From positions 720,687 through 784,686 of the forward strand of contig VZTG01006279.1 in the NCBI GenBank assembly GCA_013397845.1: a stretch of DNA of 64,000 bases, in the 5' to 3' direction. Shown piece by piece: positions 12,010 to 25,100 of this stretch (position 1 is its first letter; every line of letters starts with the position of its first letter). The position numbers and the translations under genes are program-made. The notes beneath the pieces are model-generated. The model made no database searches. It saw only the letters and a list, made by a program, of their open reading frames with translations, and was not told the origin of the DNA. The DNA comes from Melanocharis versteri. Taxonomy: Eukaryota; Chordata; Aves; Passeriformes; Melanocharitidae.

Positions 12010-12075
12010 TTAGTGGTTGGGAGGTCGGCGCGTTCACCTCATTCTAGGACATGAACCCAAATCTCAGTCCCACAT
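12010..12075 (+). mobile_element. Possible tRNA-derived SINE head (ancient)
   Basis: The sequence starts with 'tagtggttgggaggtcggcg', continues with 'cgttcacctcattctagg' and then 'gacatgaacccaaatctcag'. This follows the layout of the tRNA-like head of amniote CORE/MIR-type SINEs: an A box of the form TAGTGGTTAGRGCGY, a CACCT block, and a B box resembling GGTTCAAATCCC. The B box is degraded and the core and tail are not evident. A decayed tRNA pseudogene is an alternative. It cannot be an active tRNA because the cloverleaf arms do not pair. Confidence 0.35.
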
Positions 12076-15000
12076 GTGTACCTGTTCTCATTTTTGTGTT
12101 GAGGCAACAGAAAGGAAAGAAAGAATTGGATTATTTCTCATGATCTTTTTCCAAAGGTCTCATTTTTTTTCTGACACAAATGGGAATAATAGCATTTTTG
12201 AAATCTCAAATACTTTCACAAGAATGTGAAAAACCCTGTTTCCAGTTTACACCTTGCTACTGGAAAAATGTATTACTCTCAACTTCCTCAGCAGAGCATT
12301 GCATTTCTGAGGCATTATCTGAGGGTCTCTTGTCAACTCTCACACTGGTATTACTTTACTCTTTTTTGAACAGACATTTTTCTGTCTCTTTTTCCGGAGC
12401 GCTCCTCCTAGGGATTGTTGTTTGATTTCTTCCCTTACTTTCACCAAGTCCCCTGTATTTTAGTCATCTCTGCTTTACCTTTGCTTCTTGGAAAACCAGA
12501 CAGACTTACCAAGCTGTCACTGACACCATCATGCAGGAAGAAGTGTGGTACATGATGATGGGTTCTTGCTGACTTCTTGAAATAGCTTTACTTCTTGCAG
12601 CAGCTAAAAATTGTTATTCAGTCTGATTCGAATTTGTTGTCCCAATGGCCTGGCTATTCATTTTTTCTTAGCAGTTTTTCTGGAGGTTCAAAGTGTTTTG
12701 TTCCACGTAAATTTCATCTCCAGTTTTACAGTTCATCAGTTGCAGAGCCTTCTGGACTCAGCTGGCTGTGAGCTCTGATAACCTGGAGAGCTGATGTAAA
12801 TCTATTTCAGTACATGAATGACCAGTCTGGATCCTGCCCCCTCCATCTGGAGAGCTCCTGACTAACCCTGCTGTTAGGCGTACATCTGGGGAAAGCAGTG
12901 CCTGACGTGATGTCCTTCGAGGCGTATCTGTCCCATCTCTCCAAGTTTGTTGTGCCAGGTTGCTCTTAACATCTTCATCTTTGTAATTTGTGTTCCTATT
13001 TCCGAGCAGGTGTCCTTCTTAGCAATATACCATTCAGGCTATGCATCAGGCTGTAGGGTTCGTTTCTGAGCTCATTCTCCGAGTAGGCTCCCAGTGTGCC
13101 GCATTCAAAATGGCTATTTTCTTGAAACCTTTAGGAAATCTAGCTCAGAGTAACCAGATACAAGTTACGCCCCCATCCATGATTAGCTTGTTGCCTTGGA
13201 AGCCCATATAAATGCTGAGCCTTAGGCATGGTGGCTGTCTTACCTCCCAATAAATTGTGACCTTTTTTATTTCATTTTTTAATCACATTAACATTAGTTT
13301 ACTTGTGTGCTATCAAGATCGGATGCTTTCACTTTGGACTTTGCTGAATGAGCAAGGTTGGAATGGGGATGGAGACGCCCCTCACCCCCCAAAGCCCTCT
13401 CCATCTCTACAGGAGGTTGTCGCAGGGAGGGGCTGAGCCTCACACCTGGGGCCTCATTCTCCAGGAGTCAACACCACTAGAGGCCTTGCAAGAGCACACT
13501 GTGCCCAAAAACACAGGTGGGAAAAGAAAGCTGGCTTCTCTGTCTGCAAACACAACGCTTTGGAGGATTCAGCACCTCGACAGTTAACACTGCATGTACA
13601 GTTCACAACCCCCTGTACCTTCCAAGTGTGGCTAATCACTCACAGCCCTCCTCAGCCCTCCTGCCATTGACATGGCCTTTCTCTTTATAGCTCTGCTAGA
13701 GCGTGTTCAAGTTTCTGTCAGAACCAGAAACATGCCACACGCTGCTTTAATCCCTTTAGCAGTGCACAGACACAAGCAGCTCTCTAATAAAAGGGTGAGT
13801 GCCACCCCTGAACTTCGCTAATTTGTCACAGTCAACAGGATTTTTTTGCCTCTCTTTCACAGCCCAGCAGTAACTTAACAAGCCTTTGATGCGCAGGCTG
13901 GTCCCTGTCGCATCTACAGACTGATGAAAGTGCTGAGGGCGGCAGCAAACGAGGGATGCTCAACTACAGAGTGAAAGCAAGCTTCCATCTTAGCTGTCCC
14001 CATCATCCCCACAGCAGAGGAAAAAAAGGAAGGGTGAGGAGGAGCTCTTTCCTAAACCACCCTTGAGACTCCCCCTAAATGCAGTTTGGTTGCTTCAGTT
14101 TGGGTGCTTCCTACAGGGCAAGAGGCAACCCACTTCCCTCCATCCCCATCCGCTGGCAGCCTGGCAGGGAATAAGGCATCTTCAGTCTGGTTCTGTCATC
14201 CTGGCAAAGCAGCAGGGCCTGGGACTCCCCAGGTCACTCCTGTTAGGTTTACAATTTGTAAACGCTTAGACAGATGGGCCTGGCTAGTTCCACAGAAATG
14301 CCGTACAGGATACAGCAGGGGCCCTGCTGAGCAACATATTTTTTCCTCTGCGTCTTGCAAATTGCAGCCAGCAGTGAGTATGAGCAGGTTTTTTTTCCCC
14401 TCCTGTGTTTAGGAAATCTCTCTGCCGTCGCTGGTGGAGAAGGAAGAGCTGGGTGTCAGCATGAAGGTGCATGCTTAGCTTGGAGCTGCTTCTCAGGCAC
14501 ATGAAATAATTTGACACAAACACAGACAGCAAGTGCCTTGTGTTGAGTGATCCCAGACAGCTTCCTGAAAGTAAAAGGGGGTTGTGGGCTCACTCTGCCT
14601 GAAGCCCTGCAATAGGTCCCACCATTTGTATGTGTATTTGTGGGAGCACTGAGTGGTGGGTGTGATATCTGGGAGGCCAAGACCAGCTTTTATGAGGCCA
14701 TGCCTGAAGCCCCATCTGTGCTACTCACACCAGTCTTGCTGACCCTTATCAGCTGCCAGTCTTTGCCATCTCCTTTCTGCTTGGCAAGCCCTCCAGGCTT
14801 ATGTAACTCCTCTCACTTGCCCACGAGCCTTGGTGGCTTTAGTAAAAAGACAGAAATTGAAGCTCAAGAGCAAATTTCCCTGTGGATTAGGGGGAGAGAG
14901 CACAAAAAGTGAGAACATTAACCTACCTGGATAAAATTGCTACTTCCACACCAGGTCTCGGTTTGCCAGCGTGCCCCTGCAGGGATGTTTGGTGCTCCTC

Positions 15001-15150
15001 ACAAATAACAGTGGTAATGGCTGCTGGTAAATGCAAATACCACGGCCCTGCTGCGCGTGTGTGCACAGGCGTGCCACAGCAGAGGCTGTTGGGGTGTGCA
15101 CTGAGAGTCTGCCTAGTGCCCAAGAACAGCAGCGAGGGTGGCTTGGTTTC
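12076..15150. other. Noncoding stretch, no gene seen
   Basis: No exon, RNA gene or transposon was recognised. A TATA-like string (CATATAAATG) at about 13206-13215 and an AATAAA near 13250 occur close together but lack other promoter or 3'-end context. An RE1-like left half site (TTCAGCACC) lies at about 13569, without a correctly spaced right half. Confidence 0.5.
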
Positions 15151-15184
15151 TGGTTTCTCAAAAACACTGGTTTCTCGAAAACAG
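15151..15184. repeat. Tandem duplication, 17-bp unit, 2 copies
   Basis: TGGTTTCTCAAAAACAC at 15151-15167 is followed directly by TGGTTTCTCGAAAACAG at 15168-15184, with two differences. This is a small slippage duplication and no function is suggested. Confidence 0.8.
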
Positions 15185-15751
15185 CAATGCAAGTTCCACT
15201 TTCAAGCACTGTCAAGCCCATTTTAAGGGCCTAGAAAGAATTGTGCACACACACGCTATGTTTATTAAATACACATACAGTTAAACACAAGTCAGGATGG
15301 CTCTTTTCCTTTCAGGATGGTGACCCTGTTCTAGGGAAACTGATGAAACCCTACAGGAGGGAGATCTGAGTCATGAGAGCTTCTCATGGAAACTTACTTC
15401 CTGGCCTCCTTTTTGCTGTGTACTGAGAACAGGAGATGAACTAAGGCACAGTGGAGAGAAGCTGAAATTGCATGAGCTCTCTGAAGCACGATAAGCAGTT
15501 TTCATTCCTATAAAACATGTGGTCTTCCAGTATCTACAGCCTTTCCTCCTGCTTCTTTATCCCCTTTGCCCTCGGCACTTCCAGTCCTGCTCAGGGAGCT
15601 GCCTGTAGTCTTTGGTCACACATCCATTCAGTAACTTGCAAGGTCCCATCATTTATAATTCTTAGACACACAAGCTGCCACTTTCACATACGGAAATTCC
15701 CAAAGGTCAGAGAAGGGAAATGGTTAATTCCTTTTATTCAATGCCTAACCT

Positions 15752-15784
15752 CCCCCCTCATCCCCCACTTCCCACCCCCACCCT
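15752..15784 (-). other. C-rich tract with G-quadruplex potential on the minus strand
   Basis: Five C tracts of three to six bases, with loops of one to four bases, lie on the + strand. The minus strand therefore carries a canonical G3+ quadruplex pattern. It sits about 130 bases upstream of the TA/CA microsatellite. Structure formation is inferred from pattern only. Confidence 0.5.
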
Positions 15785-15913
15785 GTGTGAACAGGAAGCT
15801 TGAAAAGGAAAAGCTTTCTGAGTCCAGCAGCTGGGAATGGAGGAATCCTGGAACTTTGTGCTGCAGAAGCTCAGAGACAACAATAAAGGTTTCCCCACCA
15901 TCCAAAGAGCAAG

Positions 15914-15949
15914 TGTATATATATATACACACACACACATATATATATA
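15914..15949. repeat. Compound TA/CA/TA microsatellite
   Basis: A TG step is followed by about five TA units, six CA units and then five TA units. The two TA blocks are self-complementary, so the locus can extrude a small hairpin or cruciform, and the CA block can adopt Z-DNA. It is likely to vary in length between individuals. Confidence 0.95.
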
Positions 15950-18900
15950 AAGAGTTATCTCTTCAAACAAACACATAGGGGATGGGAGGGGTCAAAATCC
16001 CAGCAGGCAAGTTCTGAATTGGCTAAAGCTCTAGCAAGCAGTGGGGGACCTGACTGCATCAGCAGCTCAGTAAATTGGAGAAGCTGGGGAGAAGCCCAAC
16101 CAGGTGATGCTCATAGGGGTGTGATTTACGTCTTTCTCATATCTTGTTTGCACTGCTGAGAGACATGATTCCAGAAAACCATCTTTCAAATGCTACGCTA
16201 CATGGCGAGTGGTGCTGAAGATAGAGTGCAGGGGTGTTCCTCTCTGTAAGACGTGCCCCACACACCGACGTTTTACATCCCTTTCAGATGGGGAATTTGG
16301 GGTGGTTGAAATCTGTGCTATCTTTGGATTTTTGCCAGCCTGAGTAGGAAGATGAGAATGAGGATGATTTGCTTAGAAAGTACCAGAGTGCCTGCCAGGA
16401 CTGACGGGAAGCCAGACTCGTGCCCCAAGGAGTTTACTTGCTAATTGAAAGCAGAAGCCTGTTAAAACAACTTTCCAAGACTCTGGCACTGCAAAGCACA
16501 TGCCTATGCTTTTGACACTGTGGTAGAGATTCTTAGAGATCCTTATGGAGGGTGTTAGGATGCCACAAAGTTTCAATGAGTAATGTGAACAAATAATCAT
16601 CTGAGAGGAAAAGATAACAAGCTCAGTCACGTATGCTGCAGTGAGGGTGAAAGGAGAGTGAATTTGACATGAATAATTTGGAAAATATCCTCCCACTTTC
16701 AGAACATGTAGACTCAAATCAAAGGTCTTTAAACCTGATGGTCAAAAGGAGCCTCTAAAATTCCTCCTGTGCCCTCTCTGTGAATGTCCACATGCACTTG
16801 CCCATATGCAAGCAGGAGCAACCTCCAAGAGAGGTATGAGACCAACCTACAGCTTTACAGGTATGAAGATGCTTTTGGTGGAGTTTCACTCTGCGAAGAT
16901 GGAGTCTGCTGCTGTGACTCAGACCTGCTGTGGCATGTTGCAAACCTCGGTACCATGACCCTTAAACTTACTCAAACATGCACAGCTGCAGGTTTTATTT
17001 CAGAGTCTAGATTGAGGTGCTCGCAGATTCTGTAGACTGCCACCAGACTGATTCAAGCAGAAGCAACACAGCCTGGAAGATATACCAAAATTAATTACTA
17101 CTTATAAAGCCTTCTCTGGGCTATCTTGGATGAGCAGTGGCAGTTACGTGGCAGCAGGAGAGGCAGGGACCTTGTATTTTATTTCCCTGCTGATCCCTTG
17201 AACCATGTCACTGCTCCATGGGGTTGTGAGCTCAGGGCTCCTTGGAGAAAGGCGCCCAGTCAGGTGCTGTTTCACAAACAGGAGGGCATAGCCCACCCAA
17301 GGGCTGCCCTCTTGTTCACAGCACTTTGCTCTTTCACCTTTCAAGATCTCAGGAAAGGGGAGGGTATGAAAACCACCTTTATTCAGCCTTCATGAAGTGT
17401 ACAGTAACAAGTAGATGCATGCAATCATTGCCATCAGTGGCACTTAAATATAGTGAGCCCTTTGTCCTGTGAAACACAGGGTCCTGCTGCTCCCGTGTTT
17501 ATGAAGGTCTTCCACAACTGGAGGAGGCAATGGAAAATAAAAGAATTATCTGTGGCCCAGCTATACCATCCCTCTGTATTTGTAATCTTAAATCTCCTTC
17601 TCAGAGATGCAAAGTCATATTTGTACTTGGCTCACAGTGAAATCCATCACAGTCTTCAGATATTTCCACTTTGGAAGCTTTGGATATTCTCTCCTGTTCA
17701 CAAATCTGTGTAACTCGAACGCTGCCACTGCTAGGATGTGATATAATGACTGGACTCTCAGGCCTGCTGAGTCTCAGGGGACCTCACCCTGGACTCCCCT
17801 ATGGGCCGTGCCAGACAGCCTTGATGCCACCCCTCCCAGCACTGGCAGAGGGGAAAGGGGCATTGGCAGTGCCTGCTCCCCTCCAGCATGCCCCGGTTGT
17901 GGTGGCCCCGGGGACTGTGGCCAGATGGCATAGCTTAAAGCGATCCCACCCCAGCCCCAAGGCACTGCTGGCACCGCACCAGCCCGGATCAGACCACAGT
18001 GAGTCCCCTGCTCTGCAAGAGCTGTCAGGCTGGGAACCAGGAGCATGTTTTACCTGGCTGCAGAGCCCCTCAGTGCAGAAATGTCTCAAGGCTTTCTGCC
18101 CACCACAGCCATCACACCGGTTACTTGTTTCCCTCACACCAAACACTGACACGGAGCTGTGGTTGCTGGGTCTGCGTGCTCTCCCATCCCCTTGCCTGGT
18201 GCATTGTTTTCCCTTCCATTCACCAGCGCTGGGTCCATCCATCCATCTGCAGGGTTAGGATCCACAAATCTCTGAGGGCAGGCAGTGTCCTGCTGTGTTT
18301 AAAGGGGAAATAGTAAATGCTGCCTGAGTCACTGTTGATGTAAATAACACATCATATTTGACAACTGCTCTAAGGCAAAGGCTTCATTAGTAGTATTTTG
18401 TGATCTGACTTCAGGGACTGCTTTCTGAAGTTCTCCTTTTTTTTTCTTTTCTTTTTTTTCCCCCCACTGTCTTGTTTGTAACATCCCCTTTGAACTCGTG
18501 ACAATAAAATTTCCTTCCCCACTGATTTAGTCCTTTTCCACTTGGCACGCATGGACATTTTCCCTGCTGTTTCTATGGAACCAAAGTCCCCATGAGTCCC
18601 TTTTGTTTACTTCCTTGCAAGTAGCCGAGCATCGTCGGTGAGGTCAGAAGGAAGGTGCATGGCTCTGGGAATAACAAGAGCGATGCTGCCAACACCAATA
18701 GGCTGTTAAATTAACCTGCCTTGACACCTCTCCCATTTTCAGGCTCTCACTTCGAAGATACTGAGGTTTTATATACTTCTACCCACCACCACACTTCCTG
18801 ATTTCAGCTGGCACCCAAAATGAAAGTACCAAAATACTGTAAGAAAGTCGTAACATTTGTGCAGTAGCTGAGCCAGGAGGATAATGATGATGAAATGCCT

Positions 18901-21900
18901 CACTTCAGGAACAGGTCTGATTAGCTCTGGGATACAGGACTCCTGCTGTGCCTTCTCTGGCAGAGCGTTGTGGCACTGGCTGGGTATCCTGGATCAGCTC
19001 CCACCTGTCCCACCAGTGCCACCACTCCACAGGCTCATCAAGCCCAGGGACAAGGAGAACAGCTCGGACAGCCTTCACATACAGCCAGTTATTTGGTTTG
19101 TGGGAAGGGGGGATATTAAATGGAGGTGTTCTTCTGAAGCACCACTGGCCATTGCTGGATAGGGGGTGTCAGATTTTTGGGATGGGTGATTTGATCCAAT
19201 GTTACAGATATTTTGCTTCTTCCCTCTGCAGATGGAAGGTGCTGCACAGCCAGATGGCACCTGGGGCAGGAGCCCCAGGACTCAGATAAATGCTGCTGGC
19301 TGAGCCATGCCAGCCATTGTTGTCCTGGGTTAAGCTTGATCAATTTTATTGTCAGATTCATCCAGGAGACATTCCCAACTAGCAATAGTCCAAACAGGAT
19401 GAGTGTGAGGAAGCACATAATTTCAAATGACTTCTGCCACCTGAAATGATCTGTAATCCCGTCTCAAACTGGACACAGAGAGAGTGTTGAATAGTCAAGT
19501 GGGTCTCAGTAAAACAGGTGAAGGGAAATCGAGTGGTAGCAGCCTGCAGGGATGGTTTCTCCCCCGCTGTACCAGGTGTCTGCACAATAGCCCCGATTAG
19601 CAGCCACCGCCCCTGCCCAAGCCTTGCTGGCTGCAGGGACAGGTGACTGGCGAGCAGGGAACCCTCACATCGGCTCGGCTCTTCTTTACACAGCAAGGTC
19701 TTTATTAAACTTTTGAGGGGGGTTGTGTGTGGTGTTTAATTGTCTCCCTGTTTGCAGTGCTGAAGAATGGAGGGTGCCTTGTTTTTTTGCAAATCTGCAA
19801 GCAGAGGCAACTGTTGTACCTGGCTAGTTTTAACCACTGCTATAATTTTTATTATGTCCTTTTAGCTTTTAGCCCAATTTTCCTCATTCTCTTCTTCACA
19901 CACGCCTCAGACCTTGTCCCTGCTTGCCTTGAATGCAACTGAAATGAGCCTACGCCCATGGGAGTCTGGTCTTGTATATTTAGGACATCCTCCTTCTCTC
20001 AGATCAGCATAAATGAGAAGTGGCTTGGCTGAAATTAATGGTCCAGATATGGAGATGCTTTATGGAAGGTGGTGACCAGCATAAAGGTCCCTGTACTGCC
20101 TTTCCTCTGCAGATCCAACCAGGCTGGGATGCGCTGTCCCTCGGAACAGCAGTGGGTGTAGGAGCAGATGTGCTGCCACTGCCAGGCGGGGTCCCTTACC
20201 ATGGAGGCAGCCTGGCACAGAGCCAGCATGTCTCCACTGAGGACATTGCCTGGCCTTTTCAATTTGTGTTTCCATTTGAAATATGCAAATGTTTTGCAAA
20301 ATATGGTGAAGAAAACTAAATAGAAAATTTCACTTTGGAAACATTTCTGTTTATGGTCTTCCTCACCTCCAGCTCCAGTTCTCCTGTCCTTCACTCCATC
20401 CTCATTTTTTAAAGTGAAGGGAAAGAGAAATAACATGAGAGAAAGCAGAACATCCTCCACCCTTCTGACTGCAATGTTGATAAACACTTTTCATTAAAAG
20501 TCACCTTAGAAATAGCCAGTTGTTTTGACAATAAAGAAAACTCTTATTGTAATGTGTTGTACTGTTGGCACTGAACCCCTGCTCTCTAGGGAAGAAATAG
20601 GTAAATATGGAAACCCTGGTGGTTGCTCTTCAGCTCCGCTCCAGGGACTTTTTGGCTGCAGCCACCCATCTCAGGCAAACTCTCAAATCACCAGTGTCTG
20701 GGCAGTGTCTTCCACAGGGGCACGAGGGGAGGCAAGGTACAGAAGCCTTTACTTCTAGAATCTGTGGGCATGAGAAGGGATGAAGAAATAAATTCTCCAC
20801 CTGAGAGAAGAGAAAGTGAGTTGGGCCATCCCCTGTTGCACACACCAAAAGGGTTCTAGAAGTGGAATTAATTTACTTATTAATAACAGTTTGGTATTTT
20901 GGCCTTAATGTTGTCAGGCTGGCTGAAAGCTGGGATGCTCAGATGTAACACATGAATAAGCTCCTCATCCCATGGTCAAGTAGCACTGAAAAACAATAAT
21001 GAAAATACAAGAAATAGCACCTCTACAAAGAGGTGCTGTGGCTGAGGTCGATGAAAAGGTAAGAGAGCAAGGGGGGTGGGTGGGCAGTGTGAAAGATATC
21101 CCTGAAATCTCATCTCCACCAGATCTTCCATACTACACCTGTGCACAGAGACTCAGTTGGACACTGCCAGGCGTCAACTTCGTCCAGATTAACTTCAGAA
21201 AAACAGTGTTCAGTACCATAAAGATTAAAGTAGTCTGGTGATGGAAATAAGAAGCTGCCAAAGAACCGACTAATCACATAGCTTTGTATTAGCTCTTGCA
21301 AGAATATAGCAATGAAAGACTTTTCACTTCCTGAGTTCCTCAATATACTTCCTTTTACCTAATTTCTTTGTTATGTGAATACAATTTCTGTTCCCATGAG
21401 CAAAGAGGATGCTTCATTTTGGTTTCCAAACATTATTGTGAAGGTGGGCTTACAGTTTCATTAGTGATTACATTCAGGTCTGGCTGTTGTGAAATGGAAA
21501 TTATTTCTGTTTTTCTCCTAATAGTCTTCAAATTACCTTCTGGCTAGGGTGGGACAGGAGGGACAATGTTGGCGTTGTCAGGGTGCCTTTGGAGTATAGG
21601 GCTTATTTTTAGAAAGGACATCACTATTTACCGACCTAAATCCAAGTGACTTTGTCAAGTGATTAAGACTAGATCCTTAAAGACAGTCAGATGTTTCATT
21701 TTGAATGAAATCAAGGGGATTACATACTTACACGTCTTTTAATATGGTTGGGCATAAGTTCCTCTTGAAAACAGAGCACAAATTCTGAATCTCCTAGGCA
21801 CTTTTGCAAGCAGAAGTTGAGAAGCCTGATGCCCATCTGCACTGTATCAGCGTGAGGCCAGAGTAAGTGCAGCAAGGAGCTGGACCAGAGCTAAAGTTAA

Positions 21901-22120
21901 AGTTAAAGGGAGGAAGTCCAACAGCTTGTTTGTGTTCTCCGGAAGGCAAGCATAACTCACTAAACAAATGTCAGGAGGGGTCACATCCCGCTCTCCTAGA
22001 AGCCAGAGGGAATTAACCTGAGAAGAAACCCATGCCAGAAGTGAAACACAGGAGGCTGAGTTTTAAGAATATAAATGGGCGACTGAGTGTGTAAAAACAA
22101 CAGAGGAAAACATCCAGGAG
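15950..22120. other. Noncoding stretch, no gene seen
   Basis: The longest frame, at 17671-18258 (195 codons), runs through GC-rich sequence and shows no domain. It is matched by long frames on the opposite strand, which points to a composition effect. A T/C-rich low-complexity tract lies at about 18436-18466, and a CCATCCATC repeat near 18234-18247. No RNA gene or transposon was recognised. Confidence 0.5.
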
Positions 22121-25100
22121 CTGTTGCATTGGGTTTTGCCACTTGCAAACTGTGTTACTGAGCAGGCATGTCTCTTTGCGGGACATGCATACACCTCAAA
22201 GGCTGCATTTGCCAGCCTGTCTTTGCAAATGAGCTTCCCCCACAGGGCTCCTTGGAAACTATACTTCTGCTCAGAGCCCCTTCCATGGCTTTGGCTCTCC
22301 TGTGCACTTGTACCTGCCTGGCCATCAGCTTTTCACAAACCCCTCTGCACCTGCAGAGGCTTTCTTGCAAGCTGTTGTCCCTTTGCACTACCTCAAGGGG
22401 AGCAGGGTGGCAGCCATCTGTGGGGATGGCTGGTGCAGTAGGGCTGCTGTGCAAGTGCAATTCTCAGAAGGGAAGCAGCAGCAGGGCTGAGGGAGGAATC
22501 CACTTCCACACCATGCCACATCACAGGCAGCAGTATTCCAGTCTGAGGAATCAGGACATCACTGTCACCCCACAGCTATCCCCCCTCCCAGGGACCTGCA
22601 GAGGACAAGATCCAGCTATTGCACCTATTTCTTTTTTCCACCACAGCTGAAGGAGAAATAGCTCGTGGAAGTGTCCCAGGTTCCCTCAAGAGCATTGTCT
22701 GGTTGGTGCTTTGTGCAGGTGGAACTGCAGCTGGAGATAGAGCATGGGAAATGCAGACAAGGTGACTGCTGTGGGCAGCACAGGTGAGCACGGAGAACCA
22801 GGGCTGATCTTGGTCCCTTGCTCTGGTGCTGGCTACCCTGCAGGACTCGCTTTGTGATGTTGCATTGATAGGTGGAGAGAGGGGTGGTTCCCCAGAGGCT
22901 GTAGTGTAAAGGGTGGGTATCAAATGATCTGTTTTCTGATCATCTTTAATCCAGTCCAACTCTAGGTTTCCAGATGACCTGTTGATCTCCAGCATCATAC
23001 CTAGAGGTATTGCTGTGGCAGTGATTCAGATTGGCTTGCTAGTTCTACAGAAAACTAATTTACCATAAAAAAAGGAAAAAAAAAATCTGTTGGTTCTTTC
23101 TGTAGCCTCTAGGATCACAACTTCCAGTGCAAGGGAGGTGCCAGGAACGCATGGGTAGGAGCAGGCAGGAAGAGCAGGACCACCCTTTCACCAGCAGCCC
23201 ACGGTCAGATCAGATTAAGCCTAAATGGGAAACTGCACCCTGAGGGTCAACAGATATTATTCCTGGTCATGGTGCAGCCCCGTTGTCCCCATTGTTCATG
23301 TCTATTTTGCATGGGTGTAACCCTCCTGGTATGAGTGCAGTTACTTGTGCAACATTTGGTCTTGGAGAGAAGCTGAGGTTCACTGATTCAAAAGCACATC
23401 ATCCTCCCAAGGTCTGAGCTTTAGTGCTGAATTGTACAGAGGATCGGCCATGAACAGGGTCAACATGATCTATCTGAATTAAGCCATCCAGAAGAAGAAA
23501 GCTTTCTAAAAATCACCTCACCTCCCAATAAATGAAAGGATAAATTTGAAAAAAGGAAAGCTGCTGAACATTGATAAGGAAACAGGAGTTCTGGGGGTAA
23601 AATAATCAGAAATATCCTTCAGCAAATTGCAGCACCTGCGCTTTATCTACAGATGGTGTTATTCAGGTCATGATGAACTGTCAATCCTGTACATAAGAGC
23701 AAAAAAGTGAACCATCAGTACGAACTGAGAAACCACCCTGTGTGCCCCCAGTTCTGGCTGGCAGCACAGGTAATGATTTATTCTCATTTCTGTGTATTTC
23801 ATGTCCTCCTGGTCAATATTCCTCACAATAAAAACCTGAAGAGGAATTTTAGTAATCAAGAAGTCAGACAACAGAGTAGGGCCCCCCGAACTGATCAGTC
23901 CCAGGGTGTTTGCTGGTGGAAGGGAGGTGCTGATAACCTGGGCAGATATTCAGGCTTCCGTTTGTTTTGCTGCCCCACTTAATCCTCGCTGTGACTGAAG
24001 CCAGCAAAGCTTCAGTTAGATTAATGAGCTGAAGTAAAACAAACGCATGAGCTTCAAGTACAGCTCTCCTGTTTAACACTGTGAGCTCCACTACTAACAA
24101 CAGCAAAGTTCAGATACAGCTCACCATTTGGAACCCCCCTTTTTCCCCCTGTTGGTTTTACTGCAGCGATTAAGGAGAGGCCGTGATCTGAAGCCCTGGT
24201 GATGGAGGCCTGTGTCTCCCCTTAGGTTGGGCAGAGAAAGCGCTGAGCTCATTCAGCTTTTTGCCTGCTGCTGCCACCACAGTCTCTGTTCCCACCCAAG
24301 GGAAATGAACAGCAACTCAGCTGGCTTCAGGGAGAAACCTCTGGAGAAACCCAGGGCAGAAAACATTGTCTTGGCCTTAAAGGTCTACCATTCAGTGAGA
24401 ACATTTCTTTAGGGTTTTCATTTTGAAGCGGCTGTGGATGTTCATTCATGATAGTAAAATATTTTCTCAGCATTTTATTTGTTGTATATTAAGGGGGCCG
24501 AATCTCCCCCTTCCTTTGTAATTTAGAGATTCTGCTCGGATATTTTAGGAAACCACAGCATTGAAGATGCATAAAGAAGAAAGCTGAATTACAAATGTAA
24601 GAAGGGATGTGAGTAAAGGCTGTGAGTAAACAAAAAGCCATTTTTAAGAGAGACTAAAAAATATTCAACTCAAGGAAGAAAGGGGGAAAGAAGAGGAAGG
24701 AAAGGAACTTCCCTCCTGCCAAGTGCACGTGCCAACCCCCCACTCTGAAAAACATAGCTTCTCATCAAAGCAAAATGACAGGCTCATGGCTGAGCTAAAA
24801 TGAAGACATCCACTTCTGAGACAGGACTGAAAAATGCAAGTAAAGTCGACTGCTCTTTATGCCAATGGTGCTGAAAGAGAGACTGACTGCAGCCCAGGAG
24901 TCAGATAAGCAGGTGGAGAGCACAGAAAAGGCAACTTTAATAGTTGGAGAGCCACTGACAACTAATTTTGACTACAAAAAGGTTTATCCCAGCTTGGCAA
25001 GATCACTATGATGCTACAGAAATTTTTTCTCCTGTTTGAAAGTGTACAAGAAGGGAGCACAGTTCCTTTCCTCTGTTAATAGGTCATTATCTGTGGCAAA

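Noticed and set aside
13206..13255. TATA-like CATATAAATG followed by AATAAA
   Set aside because: No initiator, CpG island or transcript structure nearby. Both motifs are common by chance in AT-rich DNA.
13484..13500. CTCF-like CCACTAGAGG core
   Set aside because: Departs from the consensus at the 3' part of the core and lacks the flanking motif. It cannot be supported by eye.
13569..13589. RE1/NRSF-like site beginning TTCAGCACC
   Set aside because: The left half is exact, but the right half (CGACAGTTA) is one base out of register and mismatched.
17671..18258. 195-codon open frame
   Set aside because: No domain, GC-rich stop-poor DNA, and an antisense frame of 147 codons over the same bases.
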